Source of the DNA: Anarhynchus alexandrinus
Lineage: Eukaryota > Chordata > Aves > Charadriiformes > Charadriidae
Reading direction: 5' to 3'
Length of the DNA stretch: 64,000 bases
Assembly (NCBI GenBank): GCA_008711295.1
Contig: VUYV01000069.1
Coordinates: forward strand, 397,667 to 461,666
Of the stretch, positions 1 through 14,299 are shown in pieces (within the stretch, counting starts at the first letter, position 1; every line of letters begins with the position of its first letter). Position numbers and translations under genes: made by a program. The notes beneath the pieces were generated by a model. That model ran no database searches, had not been told where the DNA came from, and worked only from the letters and a program-made list of their open reading frames with translations.

Positions 1-1649
1 GGTCCTATAGCTCCAGTCTGAATTAATAGAGAACATAAGCCTCTTTTACTCAAGACATACAATAAGCACTCCATAGCATCAGTCTAGGATGAGTCCTAGG
101 AAGAAACTGTGACTCAAATACAGAATTATTTCCGTTACTGTGTCAGAGGAAGGAAGTAATTTACTGCAACTAAATAGAGACTGCAGTGTAATTCCCTTTT
201 CTTCTAGTAGCTGGTAGGTTGAGGCAGGTGCAGGGAATAAAGGCTGCATATCACAACAGCCCCTCTTCTTCTGCCCAGCTGGAAGGAGAGCTACATGCAG
301 CCTCTCTCAGCCCACACTTCAATTCTCAGGACAAGAAAAAGGACTGGGAAGATTCTGTCTCCCTGGTCTCACAAAACGGGTGTCCCTGGAGCTCTTTTGC
401 AATTTGGTTCCTGATGATAAAAAAATTAAATAAATACCAATGACTCAGAGGGGAAGCTCTGAATCACATACTGAAGGACTTCCTCTCCTTACATGTCCTA
501 CATTGTTTCAATCTGTCTATAGACAAAAAAAAATTCAAAGGGAATATGATTTACTATTTATTTAAAGGTATAAACAAGAAAAAGAGCCTGTTATTCACTT
601 TAAATGTATCTTTCATCAGTTAAGCGGCAACAATTCAAAAAATTATGATGGTGATCGAATGGCAGCTATTATTGTTAGTATAATTTTCCCTGTCAGTATC
701 CTATAAAGCATGTTGCACTGTTGACACCACCTTCAGACTAGTTCTACAGGCCTACTCATGAGAAATGTTAAACCATTAAATACCATGCGCTATTGGCAGT
801 GAATACATACATGTATTTTGTTAATTTATGGCATGTTTCACACATACCAGGGAATAAAATCAGAAATAATTATTTCATGCTAATAAAAAATAATCACTGC
901 AAGTGCACACAGATTGTGGGTTTGTATGTGACTTGCTTGTGGGAAAATTATAGATAAGATTACATTGTCGTAATTTTTATGGGAAAACAGTACTTAACAG
1001 CCTTAATCAAAAATGGGTATGTTAATATTCCCAATGACGATCAATGTGAAAGAGGAAGTTACATATTCAGACATCCTAAATCATCAATGATTTATCTTCT
1101 GCTGTTGTTGGATTTTTTGTTTTGTTTGGGGAGGCTGGATGGTTTGGGGGTCAGCTGAGTGTGTGGAATTAAATCTAACTCCTAATCTGGTGAGTTATCT
1201 ATGGTGTGCAAGGCATACACCATCCATTATGTAGCATCAGTGAGTGACAGTATGAATAGCAGTCTTTGCCAGTTAAAGCCGCGATAAGACCTGGATTCTG
1301 AGAGAAGTTCCTGCTCCAGAGCGATCTCTATTGTTCCAGCCATCAGTTTTGGCAGTAAGACTGATTCAAAGATAAGACAGCAATGATGCTGGAGTTTTAC
1401 ATAGAAAAATATCAGCAAATAATCGCTTCATCTGCATTTACAAAGACATCTATCGAGTCGATTTTAATTTTAATAAGACCCAGTGCCATTTAAAAAAAAT
1501 TAATAATTTAAATATACAGAATTTCTTCGAGTGAGAATCTGATAAAAGGCCAAATTATTCTATATTCAGTATTTGCATCCCCACGAGTGACTATTTCCAC
1601 GAGTAACTGTCTGCTAACGGCCCTCATCTCACCCTGCCCCCATTCGTAA
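1..1649. other. AT-rich non-coding DNA
   Basis: No splice-bounded exon, repeat family or RNA gene recognised. Short open frames here look random. Confidence 0.5.
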
Positions 1650-1794
1650 CTTCATTGCTGCCCATGGGCACGTTCGCTGAACTTCACGTAGTACTCTGCT
1701 ATTAACCCAGCTTTCTGCCAGCCAGCCTGAATACTAAACGTGCGTATTTCTCTCCAGAAAGGCTGCAGGAAACGTTGAGCCGGACAGCAGGACC

Positions 1795-1965
1795 ACAACC
1801 CCCACGCGTGTTCACAGGACACGCCGGTGGCGGGACCCCTCGCCGGGAGCCGCCGTTCAGCACCAAGGACAGCGCCGGAGAGCCCGGTGGCTCGGGCAGG
1901 ACCACAGGCTGGCCACCAGCCCAAAGTGCGCACCGGGTCTGAGCTACGCAAACCTCAGGTTAAGA
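1795..1965. promoter_or_regulatory. Small CpG-rich patch
   Basis: About 16 CpG dinucleotides in about 170 bp, in a window otherwise poor in CpG, with GC well above the surroundings. Both strands show open frames here only because GC-rich DNA has few stops. It could be a small CpG island marking a promoter or first exon of an unannotated transcript, or a methylation-free enhancer. No TATA box or ORF was identified. Confidence 0.4.
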
Positions 1966-2008
1966 TTTGTGGCCCACGGTATAACCGGAGTTATTTTCTG
2001 AACATCCT

Positions 2009-2027
2009 CAACAACAACAACAACAAA
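2009..2027 (+). repeat. (CAA)n microsatellite
   Basis: Six perfect CAA units directly beside the CpG-rich patch. Confidence 0.8.
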
Positions 2028-2045
2028 GGACAGGCTTCCTGAGCT

Positions 2046-3607
2046 CTTTTTGAAACAGTTGCTGAAATAGTCGCTTAAACGACCCAAGGTGCTTCACTTC
2101 CACGAGTTTCCAGTAACCTTTCCGTAAGTTTTCTCCATCACAGACTACTTAGGAAAATAACTAACTGTGGGGCAAGGGACAGAGTCCTGAAATGGATTAA
2201 AAAAATTGTTAAGTGATAGGAAACAATGAGTAATGGCAAATGGGTGCCCCTCAAAATGAAGAAAATGTAAGAGTGAATGCTCCAGGGGCCACTATTGAGA
2301 TGAGCGCTATTATTAATGACTTGGATATGGAACTGTATAGCAAGTTAGGAACTGCGGCAGTGTGAGTTTATTAGGTTTTTTCACTAAATACTGGTAAGTT
2401 TTACAATTACTATCTTCAAACAGCTGAAGAACTAAAATGATACTACAGGTAGCAAAATGGAAGCTTATTAGGAAAAATGAGGCTAAATACGAGGAAACAG
2501 ATCTCAGTGCACACTGTGGGACTGTGAAGTAGGTTTTTCAAAGGGAAAAGTGAAAAGTGGGCAAGTTTTTTGCAGATATGCTATATAGCAAGCAGTCATT
2601 CCATTTGCCTCTAGATACACCAAGTATAGCAACTAGCCTTTTTTTCTTCTCTAGTAAATATGTAAAAGAAAGCATCTGTCACAATGACTGACTAAATTTA
2701 GCTTAAACAGACACAAGGCGATGCAAATTAGAAAAAAAAATAATCAACAAACAGTCTATATAATTCCAACAGTGTATCACATACTGATTACCAGACACAA
2801 AAGATCTGTTGAAAAGACTGAAAGACCATAAATTTCAGTTGTTTCAAATTTATAATTATTCTACAGTCATTAACTTAGAAACAAAATGCTTCAGAAGACA
2901 GACTACATATTCTTTTTCTTTTACTAAATTTCTTTGCACTGTAAGAAAAAAATGGAAAAAGGAATTTTGGCTATGAAAACCAGCAGAGTGATATAAAATT
3001 AAAAAATATAGGCCTCAGATCATATAACAGGTAAATTTTAATGTCCATTACTGTGTCCAGTTAAAAAACCTAACAGGAAAAAAAAAATAATCACAGAAAA
3101 ATAATTAATTGGTTCCAAGGCTGAACCAATAAATACAAGGGAATAAAAGAAATCACAAAGTTCAGAACTTTATAGCACCCAAAATGATATGCAACTTAAA
3201 GGGAATTTCACACAGATATTCATAATTAGGTAGGATATATTAAAATCTGATCAGGTTCCTCTCTTTTCTCTAGCACATAAAATAAAAGGAGTTTTAAATG
3301 AAAGAATGGTAAATGCAGAAAAAAATATGAAGAAACATTACTTTTACATAGTCAATGGAACTGGCTGCCAGATCAGGTCATTGAGATAAAAACCATAGCT
3401 ACATTTTTAAAAAGAACTGAATAATTTTATGACTGCTAATAACATTTGTAGCTATGCAAGCTAAGATAATCAGGGTAATCAAATCTCATGCTTCAGGGTG
3501 TAAGACAATGAACTTCAAGGTTTAGAAAGAAATGTGCAGTGTCACACAAATGGATAAGATGCATTAGCAATTTGGGAAGAGATTTACCTTCTTTTAAAAT
3601 ATCAAGA
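2046..3607. other. AT-rich non-coding DNA
   Basis: No gene or repeat family recognised. Several A-runs only. Confidence 0.5.
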
Positions 3608-3690
3608 AATAGCCACTGCCAGAGGCATGGCACCAGACTACAGGGACCTGAGGTCTGATCTGCTGTGACAAATCCTTTGTTATTATGAGT
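3608..3690 (+). mobile_element. Ancient CR1/L3-like LINE 3' end fragment
   Basis: The segment matches, with many substitutions, the old CR1-clade 3' end shared with reptiles. It has a CCACTGYCAGAG block, then a CTAGATGGACC-like block, a GGTCTGATC block, and a TTGTTATTATG tail. It is heavily decayed, so it predates the avian-specific copies elsewhere in the window. A match of about 80 bp leaves room for error. Confidence 0.5.
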
Positions 3691-6600
3691 TTGGCTTTGA
3701 TAGACAATAGATTCTCCTGAGTTTTACGGAGCTGAATTCAAATTAAAAGCACATGCTCTATGAAAGCATAGCTTGGAGGAAGGATCTGAAGGACAGAACT
3801 GTTAGCCAGTAATTAAGAGTTCTGTGCTGTGCTTTCTGGCAGCAATTATTTTAACATAATTCTTAACAGAGTCTATTAAAGAGGAAATGCCAATTAGCAA
3901 TAGCTTATTGCACAACAAAACAATGACTACCGATATAATTTACTACCATAAACTACACGGAGAATTGACTGCTGAAAACAAGATTGGATGTTTAATTAAA
4001 AATGGGGGAGAGGGAGGAGAATCTACATGCGCTTAACATGCACAAGTCTGATGAAACTTCAGTTCCTACACAGGAAGCTCAATTCAGGATCATGTTAAAC
4101 TATTCAGGCTATGCATATTATTTGCAGATACCTTTCAAATTAGAGTGAAACAATGAGGTTTTGCCTAAGTTTTTTCAGATTACCTGGTTCATACTTGCCA
4201 ACCAGGCAGTTACCCATTTGGAGAGAGACAAATTTGTGGGTACTGTTACTCCCACACTTCAACATCAACATGAAGGAGGCCAAACGAAGAGGCAAGAAAG
4301 AACCCTGATCTCAGCAAAACAAAGCACAACTAATCTGGGTCCATATATAGAAGACAATTTGCTCTTCTAGGGTTTTCTAGCAATGCTGCAAATGATTTCC
4401 CTGAATCACTGACCTTGCTTTTCCAGTCCAGCCTGAGTCCAGTTTTGTTCCTCATCCAGTTGTTCCATCAAAATGGAATATGGACAACCCAGAACACACG
4501 CAGCCAGTGTTGTGTAAAGAAAATCTACACTCAGGAAGACCTTCTTCTGCAACAAAAGCCTCCAAAAGAGCATAACAGTGTGCTTTTTTAAGCTTCTAAA
4601 AGTGAAATAAGAACTGCATGGTTAGCATAGATCTGCTAGTTGTCTCTGCTTCTTAGTTCTGACAAATAAGAAGCAACCGCTGTATGGTCTTACCTTGCAG
4701 AAAAGCATGGCAGCGGGAGGAAGAGAATTATCTTTAGGCTGGAGATTTAGAGGGTCTGCACTACGATCTATCCCATTAAGCTGATAAAACATACCGTCAC
4801 GAAAACTTGGTATGCAGTGGCATTGATGCACTCAAAAAGATAAGACAGATGAAAAGAGAAATGTGATGTTCATGGTCATAAGAGCTGCACTGTTCTGCAG
4901 TCAACATCTACAGCTATGTAGAAACTGTCTGGTGGTATTATCAACTAAAAGATTGCAGTTCCCTATAGGAATACTGAAAGGAAGGAAGAAAAAGAAAAAT
5001 GATGCTCTTGCTTTCCGCCTAGAGGGTGGAGCAAAACTGGAATGAGAGTTGATTTTTTGTTTAAATTTTTTTGGTAACATGAGAGTTAGAGACTATCCGC
5101 AGACAGATTTCTCCATGAACTTTTGAGTATAAGTCTGATGATCCTGAGAATTCAGTTTTACTTTGTTGTTATACACCCTCTTGCTTCCTCAACTTGTAGT
5201 TTTAACCTTATTTTGGGATGGAAACATTCAATGTAATTCTTTGGCTCCTTGTAATGAATCTGAGAATTAATTATCTCTTGCCTCAATAAATTAGAAGACA
5301 ATCTTTGCTTTAAAAAGAGAACATAACTCAACTGTGCTTTGTCTACCTCAGAGTGAACTCATGCTTCCCAAAGCCTCAGGTCACATGTAGCACTGCAGAA
5401 GATGGTATATATTTATTGATGAACCACCTGATTGATCTGTTTTCAATTTTAGATGGGGTTTAGCCTTCCTCTGGAGAAAAACTGTCTCTTTTTAATTTTT
5501 TTTTTTCCCTTTAGACACATTGGCAGTGGATCTTCAGCATAGTTAACTGCCATAAATAGAAGTGAAAAATCATCAAACCTGAACTGGGAACTAAATAATG
5601 GTTATAAAGTATCTCACGTACCTCATTTGATTGCTACAGAAATCAAATAAGTACGTACTTGACCTCAGCTTCTCAGATGACGTATTAATCCCTTCCTCAT
5701 AAATTATTATTGTACCTAGTAGGTTAGCTAACATATTAATTAAAAAAAAAAAAAAGCGCAGCTGAAAGATTCATTAGATTTTTCACTTTTAAAATAGGAC
5801 TAAAAATCTTTTTATATTTCAAAGTAATTATTGGGGTTAAGCTCTGGCAATATGTATAATGAATAAGTGAGAGGCCTAGGAGTTTCTTTCAAATCTAAGA
5901 TTTTCTGACATTTTTTTCTTACTAGAGTCTGTCTCCAGATACTTAGAATTTTGTAAACCTGTTCTTTTCATCAAAACTTTCCAAAAGGGTTGTCTGACTC
6001 AGTTTCTGGTTCAAAACCTACTATTTTTACTGAGAAGATGCGTTTCTGGAGTGTAATGTAATCAACATAACCAGTGTTCAGGTGATTCAGCTGTTAGACT
6101 TTCTCCACAATGCTCTTTTAAGCAAATATAAATATATAAAGCTTATAATACTTTTGCTACTATTCAGTAGTGAGCATATAAGGTTTTACAAAAATAGAGA
6201 TTAGACAACTATAGGCTTATAACAAACATTAAGATGCTACCGCTATATGCACAGTGAACTAGATATTATATCTGTGTGACAACACACCGCATAGATACAC
6301 TGTACACTGGTGTGAACATCGTAGATTGTTAAGAACATGGGTACAGACTTTCTCTCTCTGTTTTAAATTGAAGGGTTGCTCCTAATAAGCTCTAAATTTT
6401 ACTGAAATAGAGACTACCACATAAACAACAGAGCAGCAAGCTTTCTGTTGAAAAGAGATGGAGCTCTAAGCTAGGATTATTCAAATTATTTTATTTATGA
6501 CAGTTCTTATACACATTTTCTTGTATGCCTGTCTAGAAAAATATTTTACAATTTGAGTCAGCAAACCCTAACCTGGGAAATCCAGTTCTCCCCAAGACAA

Positions 6601-9600
6601 AGACTAATGGAAATCAGTGAGGTTTTTTTCTGGCAGTTTAGTCTGAGTGCTGACAGGATGCACCTAAGCAATTAAAATAGCACTGGGCTACTCAGAAAAA
6701 GGGCATTCTGACCAGAGATATTACAACTCAAAAATAAGCTTCTCAAAAGCATTCTTAGAGATTTATGGGCTGTATTTAAGGAAATGCTTCTTTGGAGCTT
6801 TGGCTAACAAATATATTACTCTTAGGCACCAAACCTTTCACTCCTCCTGCATGAGACCATCCCTCTTGGACTGTAAAAAGCATCAGAAGACACTCTGTAT
6901 TCAAAAGCCAGTTTTTATCTCTAAAAACCTATTGTGTGCTTCTTTCTAAAAACAAGTTGCTCCTACTTCTTTGTTTTGCTTTTAAATACAGAACCATGTC
7001 CATTATGTCCGCAAAATGGTATTTGAACTATTCTAGCTATAGGTACAGGCTGACAAAGCTCTTTATCTTCTCAAGTGTCCGCTGTCCATCTTCTAATTAT
7101 ATATCATAGTATTCGCTTGATAGTAGCGGAGGAGAGGAAAGCATAGAGATGATCTATTGAACATTTTCCATTTCATTAAACTTGACCAACAAGCTGCTTT
7201 TTGTCTATAGCAAACGACTTTCCATACGTACCACAGTGCAGAGGAACTCGCTTATCCCCTTCCTTCACTCAGACACTGGACTTTCTAAGACACAAAGACC
7301 CCAAGAATTAGGAATCTCTCAGCAGGAGGAGCCTTCAGTAGGCATTCTGTACCGGCTTGCTTACTCTGTCCAGACATGGCAGAGCAGCCAGCTTGGAAGC
7401 AGGTACAGAAATTACATATTTTGTGACATCCCCAATGAAAACAAAAGATTAGACTTGAAATCAGGCAGTTCAGCTCAGTTACTCTAACAAACATAACGTG
7501 TGTATTTTTACAGTTAGTTCTTAGAATTGAACCTTAAAAGATACATGCTTTCATTTAAACTACAGGAAAACAGTGTATGTTACTCTTAATTGGCAAATTT
7601 CCACATTTTGTCTTTTTTTTTTTTAATATCGAATTAAATGCAGATATTATCACTGCCATATCTAGGATAAAATATTTCTTTATCCTGACCAGAAAGCTGT
7701 TGTCAAGGGTTGGCAGAATGCTACACCACCAAGTCTTGCACTTCTGCTTCCAAAATAAAAACGTAGACAGCGCTGAGTTTCACAGATTTGAGACGCAAGT
7801 TCTGTTCAAGCTGTATCTCTATCCTGGTATATATTATGACATCATAATGGCTAGATCAGCTGTAATAAAAAATGAATTCCCTTGACATATATTACCCGTA
7901 AGTGCAGCGTAGTAAATAAATGATTCATGCAAGTTCAATTACAAGGGTATAATGTCTATAAATGCTAAGTACCTGCAAGACAGCAACAGTAAAGGAAATG
8001 AACCCATGCAGTGTTAAAAATGCCTTCCAGCTAAAATTTCTGACCACACCTTTCATCTCTTTTTACATGCTTTTTACATGTGTTTTACTAAACACACTAA
8101 GGGTAACAATCCACTAAAAGTTTACATACAGGGCAGAGTTTCTGTCCTTACTATGGATAAATCTAAAAATAGAACTAGTTTGCTCTTTTGCCACAGAGGT
8201 GGTAAGGAAATCTTTTTAAGAATTGGAACTCCCATTACATTTAAGACTCAACCTCTGCCCTCTGTGAGTTAAGTTACTAAGCCTTTAAAAAAAAAATCTC
8301 TACTCATGATGAATTATATACGTACAGTCTAAAAGTAGTATATTTTATGTTAATGTATTTTGTTTCTTAACTATATATAAGATGACAGGACAAACACACT
8401 TCCTTATATTTTGTAACTATTTAACAACTTAATGGCTTAGAGAACTGGAAAAGTCTTCAGGTAGGCAGGTGGTCATACTCAACTCTAAATCAGGTACAGT
8501 TGATAATCTTTAGCAAATGAGTTTCTAAGTATATATACATCCTACAAGGCAACCATTCATGGCAGCAATTTTGTTGACATTATTAGCAAAATCTGATTTC
8601 TGAATAAATTTGGAATAACACTCTTATTGTCTTATGCAGGTTTCAGTTGCCCATTCACCCACAAATGAGATAAGGACGGTCATGTGGAGCAAACTCATCA
8701 TCCTCCTAAATTTGCTCCCCACCTCTACTAGCGGACAGCACTAGATGTTTTAAAGAGGTCTGCCAAGAGCACCGGAGTATGGCTGATAAGTCATTGCCAA
8801 ATCTGGTCTTATCCCAATATATGTTAAAAGTTGGAGTAAAGAACATAGCACATAGTTTAAATACACCTTCCACAAGCATACATTGGCATAATTAGTAGCA
8901 ACCATGGATATTTTGGATAGTGACTTGAATAACAAATGAAGTGCCGCAATTTTGTTAAATTCTTGGTTTCTACAATTTCCTAAGAAACAGGTTCCAGAGA
9001 AAAAATACATACTGCATGAAAAAAAATTTCTATCTTCATCCTGAATTTCCTGCCTTGTGATGTTCCTTTGCTTTTGTACTACAAGATAGGAAAGCCAAAA
9101 TTCCCTGGCCTCCCTTCTCCAACTCATTCACTATTCTTTTCATCTGCCTTGTTTTTAACTCATGCAAAATTCCTCAAAACATTTGCCCAGTACTGACAAT
9201 GCAGCCATACAGACTTTTGCGCCATGGATGAAGATGAACCTGTATTTTTTAGGATTCTACTTTGCAATATATAGCATATCTTAATGTGTTCTGTATTGTT
9301 GTGTATGATTGCATTTTCAATACAATTAGAAAAAACTGACAACAAATTTTAAAATTCCCTGTCTTCCAGACAGGGCACTGACACCTCTATGTTTCATCAC
9401 AAGAGTCTTGTAAGTCTATTTCTTATGACACATTCTTGAAATGTATTTAGCCCAACCCAAAGGCAGATGCCTGCAGGGTGGATCAAAACTTTATAATGTG
9501 GCATATGAGAAATGCAAATGTCCGTTTGCTTATTTTACTGTTATGGCCGTGGAAGTAGAAAAAAATAATGCCTCTAAGTTGTCTAGCAGAGGATTCTCTC

Positions 9601-10150
9601 ATTGTGGTAAAATAAGTGTGTGAGAACAAGGACAGACAGAGTTCAAAATGACACTCTACAAGGAAATAATATACATATTTACATTCAGAGTATTTGAGTC
9701 CAGAAGGGTGGAGATTGACATTCCTAGGTCGTTTTTACCATAAGCAATAATGAGGGAAAACACCTCTTCTAGGTTTGAGGCTTATTTTATATTAAAACGC
9801 TATGAGACAGCTGCTGAACATGAACAGAAAGTTGCGGTACATTTTGTTCACTTCTTTACCATATGGCTGTAAACTATGAGAACTTACAGCATCTGCTATG
9901 AAAAAAAATAATCTTAGAACAACAAATCTTTAAACCATTATAAGTGAAGGCTGCTAAACCTCTTGCTTAAAAATAAAACACTTGACTATGCAATTCCCCT
10001 ATACTGTACTGAAAATTTACTGGGACGGATTATTCATAAAATATCAATGCATCATTACTTATTAATGAATTTAAAAGTGACACCATCCCCCCCAAACCCT
10101 CTTTTTGCACAGGCACATCTCGATTCTAACCAAAGACGCAAATAAAATAT

Positions 10151-10222
10151 AGAGGATGCAAATGATCTGAACTCTCCCTCATTTTACAAGCACTTCGTAT
10201 AGAGCAGCCAAATGATCTGAAC
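10151..10222 (+). repeat. 22-bp imperfect direct repeat, 50-bp period
   Basis: AGAG...CAAATGATCTGAAC occurs at 10151-10172 and again at 10201-10222, with 19 of 22 positions identical. The last 14 bases are exact. Confidence 0.7.
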
Positions 10223-13200
10223 GGCAAGGCAGTGAACTGTTTTTATACAAGAAACATGCATCAGGATGTGTGCCAAATTTTATGTAGTAGTAATAACAAT
10301 GTTGTCTGATATGCGTATTTCTCCCCAACTCCTAAATGGATTTAAAGGTTCATCCTTATACTTACCTCCCCTGAAAATTGCACCATATTGCAGCATTTAT
10401 CTTTACGGATTCCAGCAGCGATTTTTAATTTCAGGGTTTTTTCGTTTCTTTTTAAAGCAGTAAACACTAGTGTAGAGCTGTATTAAAAATAGATATACAC
10501 AATTAACTTAGACCACATGTGTAAACAAAAGCTACCACCATCAATACTGCACACTGATGTTTTGTTGGGGCTTTTTAAATGATGAAAAAAATGTAGTAAA
10601 TTTTACATGGGTTTCGGTTTTAGTTTACTACTGTGATTAATTTGGTATTTGCCTAAGAATATGAAGCCCCTAAATATCCTTGCAAGGATACCTGGAGGGA
10701 TCACACCACTGGCTTTTATTAATCCAGTGTTCTCCATGCAAGTTCCAGCATATGCCATCAGATCCACAGACAGAATTAATAAATGCACAGATACAGATGT
10801 CATCACCTCTAAAAAGCACATTTACTACACACACTCATGCTCTTCACAAGTTTGCTCTTGGACTATGGGAAGCAGCTCAAGACTCAGAATTACCTTGGAT
10901 TCTGCAGCAATTTCTTTGCACAAAACGTGTACATGGTGATACACCATACCCTCAATTTCTCAGTGTGCCACAGCCCTATCTCCTGCCATTTTATCCTCAC
11001 AAGGACACAGGAGCAGGGTCACAAGAAAGCTATGTGTAGTCAGAGAAGGAAAGGCAGAGCTCTTCATACACCTCTCTGCCTTGATGAAAATGCACCAAGA
11101 CCTCTCAAAACTGGGTTCTTACTACCAGTTGTGTCAATATTGCAGTTCTGAATCCAAAATCTGAATTACAGTCCACACTCAAATGCCATAGAAACACAGT
11201 AAAAACAGGTCCATCCCCAAAGAACCTATTCCTGTAACCCACTCCAGGAATAACCATCACCTCTGAAATGGCAAATACACCTTCCTTTTCACTTAGATCC
11301 AACTGACATCAAGCACTCACTGCTCTAATGGAGAGAGAATATGCCTCAGCAATTCTGTTTTTAGAGGATGTGCCTCCTGGGTCTCCCTAAAAAGTCAATG
11401 AGAAAGAGCTAAACTTAGCTGCTCTGACGCATCTTCTGGAGTAGTTGCTCTTTATCTACTCGCTGTAGAGAGAAACTACGATGAGCAATCTCACTTGGTG
11501 AATATCCGACATAAATATACAATATGAATATATATTACTAGTTTGGACATTACTAGATATTATTAGTTTGGACAGACCGTGGAATGAGTTGGCTTAAAAC
11601 ATCTTAGCAGGTCAAGGCCACAGAAATCTTCATCTCCTGCATCCCCTTTTTCCATAAGTACTGTCTGCTAGCAAGTGTAGCTTAGGCTCTCCCAAAATAA
11701 TGTATCTAACCAAATAAAAAGTGAATGTTATCTTAAAGATGTTCTGTCAGCTGGAATATCCAATATTCTAAATAATATCCCTCTAAGATTTTTCTTTGTC
11801 CATTATTTTATTTCCTGATCCCTTTTACTCACACTTGGCTAGATCTCGCAGTCTACATCATACTTGTGTAGACGGAATTAAGGCAGCAAGAGTAGGCCCA
11901 ATATATTTACCAGGTATTTCTGTTGCTTTAAGAATCAGTGATCAAGCTCTTTACAAAAGAATACTTAATATTTCTATTAAAAACTCCTGAAATTAAGATT
12001 TACCGGACAGATTGGAAAAGCAAGTTTCCAAACAGCAAATGTCTAGCGATATTAATGCTAGAGATACTTCAGCGGAAATAAAATGGCTCTAGATTGGATT
12101 TTTCACATGTTGGCATCAGTGTTCCAATTGCCCAACAATTCAACTAATCTTTTTAATGACACCTTGCAACAGGCAATTGTAAAGGTGATCTGGCTGTTGC
12201 TGTAATAGGCAATCTGACTCCTGTCTGATATGGCGGCTATTTTCTGAACCATCATTATATCCGTAAGGGTATCAGTTTTGAAACTAGCAGTTTATTGCTA
12301 CAGATGACCTGTTTCAAATGTGATAGATATCATTCTCTCATGCCCATCAGATTTGCATCTCTATTTTCTTCTTATCCATTTTTCTTTCGCATCTGGAAGT
12401 GACCTTGTACATTAGCGCTATTCAGTATGGCAGAGCTTCACATTAAAACATCAATACTGTAAGTGTGGATTTGCCGTGCAGTTCCATCTCTGAATAAAAT
12501 ATGCCAGTATTTTACTAAAATAAGTTCCACCACTGGAAATAAACACCAAAAGCAATACTTTTCCATACAGCATTCCTTTTATTTTTCAGAACCCGACTTC
12601 TTAAGAAAGACCAGCAATTGACTGATTACTTAGCAACCTCACCGAGTCCGATAGAGTCACACTGTGATAATGGAACTATCAATGCAGTTATAATGTACTT
12701 ACACTCTGTAGATAGCTGTTTCAAATGGAGCAACATTCCCTTCCAGCCCAATGCTTCTCTGCAAGGCTGGAAGGCCTGGTAAAGATCGAATACAAACCTT
12801 TAAAAAGAGCAAGTTACAAAGAGGTTTCACTGACCGCTAATCTTTTGTGCTACATTAAATATTGCCGGTGCCACTTTTTTTTTTTCCCCCCATTTTCTTT
12901 CTTCTCATTTAACAATAATTTTAAAAATTATTTTCCGTGGAGAAACCCAAAGTAATAAGCATCTTAAATGTATTTTCCTTCTTCATATTACTTTGCAGTA
13001 ACAACATAGCTAGTAATTAGTAAGTGACCATGTTTTATGCTATTAGCATGTTATACAGGTCAAGATTTTTAAACAGCTGTATTTCACACAGCAGACCAGC
13101 CGGACCGTATCATAAGGATATAATTTATATCACAAAGGTGGTACTTATTTAGTTGTACAACATTGAGACAAAAGGGTAGCACTTACAGAAATGCATGAAC

Positions 13201-13249
13201 AGCAGAGGGATCTCAGACCCAACCTCACTGGCTATATCTGAAACACACT

Positions 13250-13358
13250 TAAAAAACCCACCCCAAAACCAAAACCACACAAAAAAACACCACCAACAAA
13301 AAAAAAACCTCCACAAAAAACCTGAACAAAACCAAACCAAAGCAACAACCACAACCAG
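13250..13358. repeat. A/C-rich low-complexity tract
   Basis: An irregular run of AACC, ACAAA and CCAAA words with almost no G or T. On the reverse strand it reads as a G/T-rich tract. No fixed repeat period. Confidence 0.8.
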
Positions 13359-14299
13359 ACTCACTTCTCCTTAGAGCAAGGTGCATGGACGGCTCGGCTC
13401 AGATCCAAACAACTGTGTACCCTTTTCATCCCCAAAACAGTGGCTTTGTTCGCCATGCCCTCTTGGAGCAAGCCCTATTTCACGAGTGAGACGGTGTGCA
13501 GGAATGCTAGTTGGCATAGGCCAAAACTGTGCTATGTAACAGTGAAGGAGTAGTCGACAAATAAATGGTATACACAATCATGGCACAGTGCTCAGGCCAC
13601 CGCTCTGTTTGCTTCACTAACACAGTCATAGTGGGGCTCACAGAAATCTAACAGACAGAGCTTTAAAGTCATTTGGAACATAAAGGAAAACACAGGCATC
13701 GCAGATGTATCTATCTGCATCTCTTGGTACCAAAGTGTCATTAAACACCTGTCCCAAGCACCTCCATTCCTCCAGTCTAACCTTTATCATTTAGATACCT
13801 AAATAAGCAACACGCTCACCTGGACTTCACAGCTCGTCTGTGCAGAGAGACAGGCGTCTCTGGAGATTATCGTGTGTTTACCTCAACTACAGTGCTCTAG
13901 CAGAGATGTCTGTTGCCTTAGAGACTTTACAGGGAGCCTAGTTGAAACACATTTTGAAACAAGAATGCCTCAATTCGGCTCATGAAGCCACGCAAAAGGA
14001 ACCATGGCTCAACAGAACTTAAACTTGTTTGAAAGCTTGATTTACAGTCGGTTTTATTTTTATCTCAGTAGCAACTCACAGTGCATCCAAGTAAAGCATC
14101 TTCAGTGTAACTGTTCTAACAGACCATAATACAATCTCCTTTTAAAACACATCCCCCTTCCCCCTTCAAAATAGAAAGTAGATCACTGGCACAAAAGAAG
14201 AAAAAAACAACATACTTGTACAGATTTTGTATTTCCATGGGGGAAAAAAAAAACCAAACCTCAAAGAATATGTTAGTTAGTTAGATGTTCTCAGGTTGG

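Larger units (their letters stand above)
3691..14299. other. Long gene-free AT-rich stretch
   Basis: No supported exon. It contains a 22-bp imperfect direct repeat (10151-10172 and 10201-10222), a minus-strand donor-like site at 4694 without a convincing acceptor, an A/C-rich low-complexity block (13250-13358), and a possible conserved non-coding segment near 12100-12440. Confidence 0.5.

Noticed and set aside
4694..4831. Minus-strand open frame ending at a consensus donor (TGCAAG|GTAAGAC)
   Set aside because: No acceptable acceptor (GAG-type only) and no partner exon nearby.
13816..13850. Minus-strand donor GTCCAG|GTGAGCG with a nearby acceptor
   Set aside because: The resulting exon is very short and isolated, with no phase-compatible neighbour.
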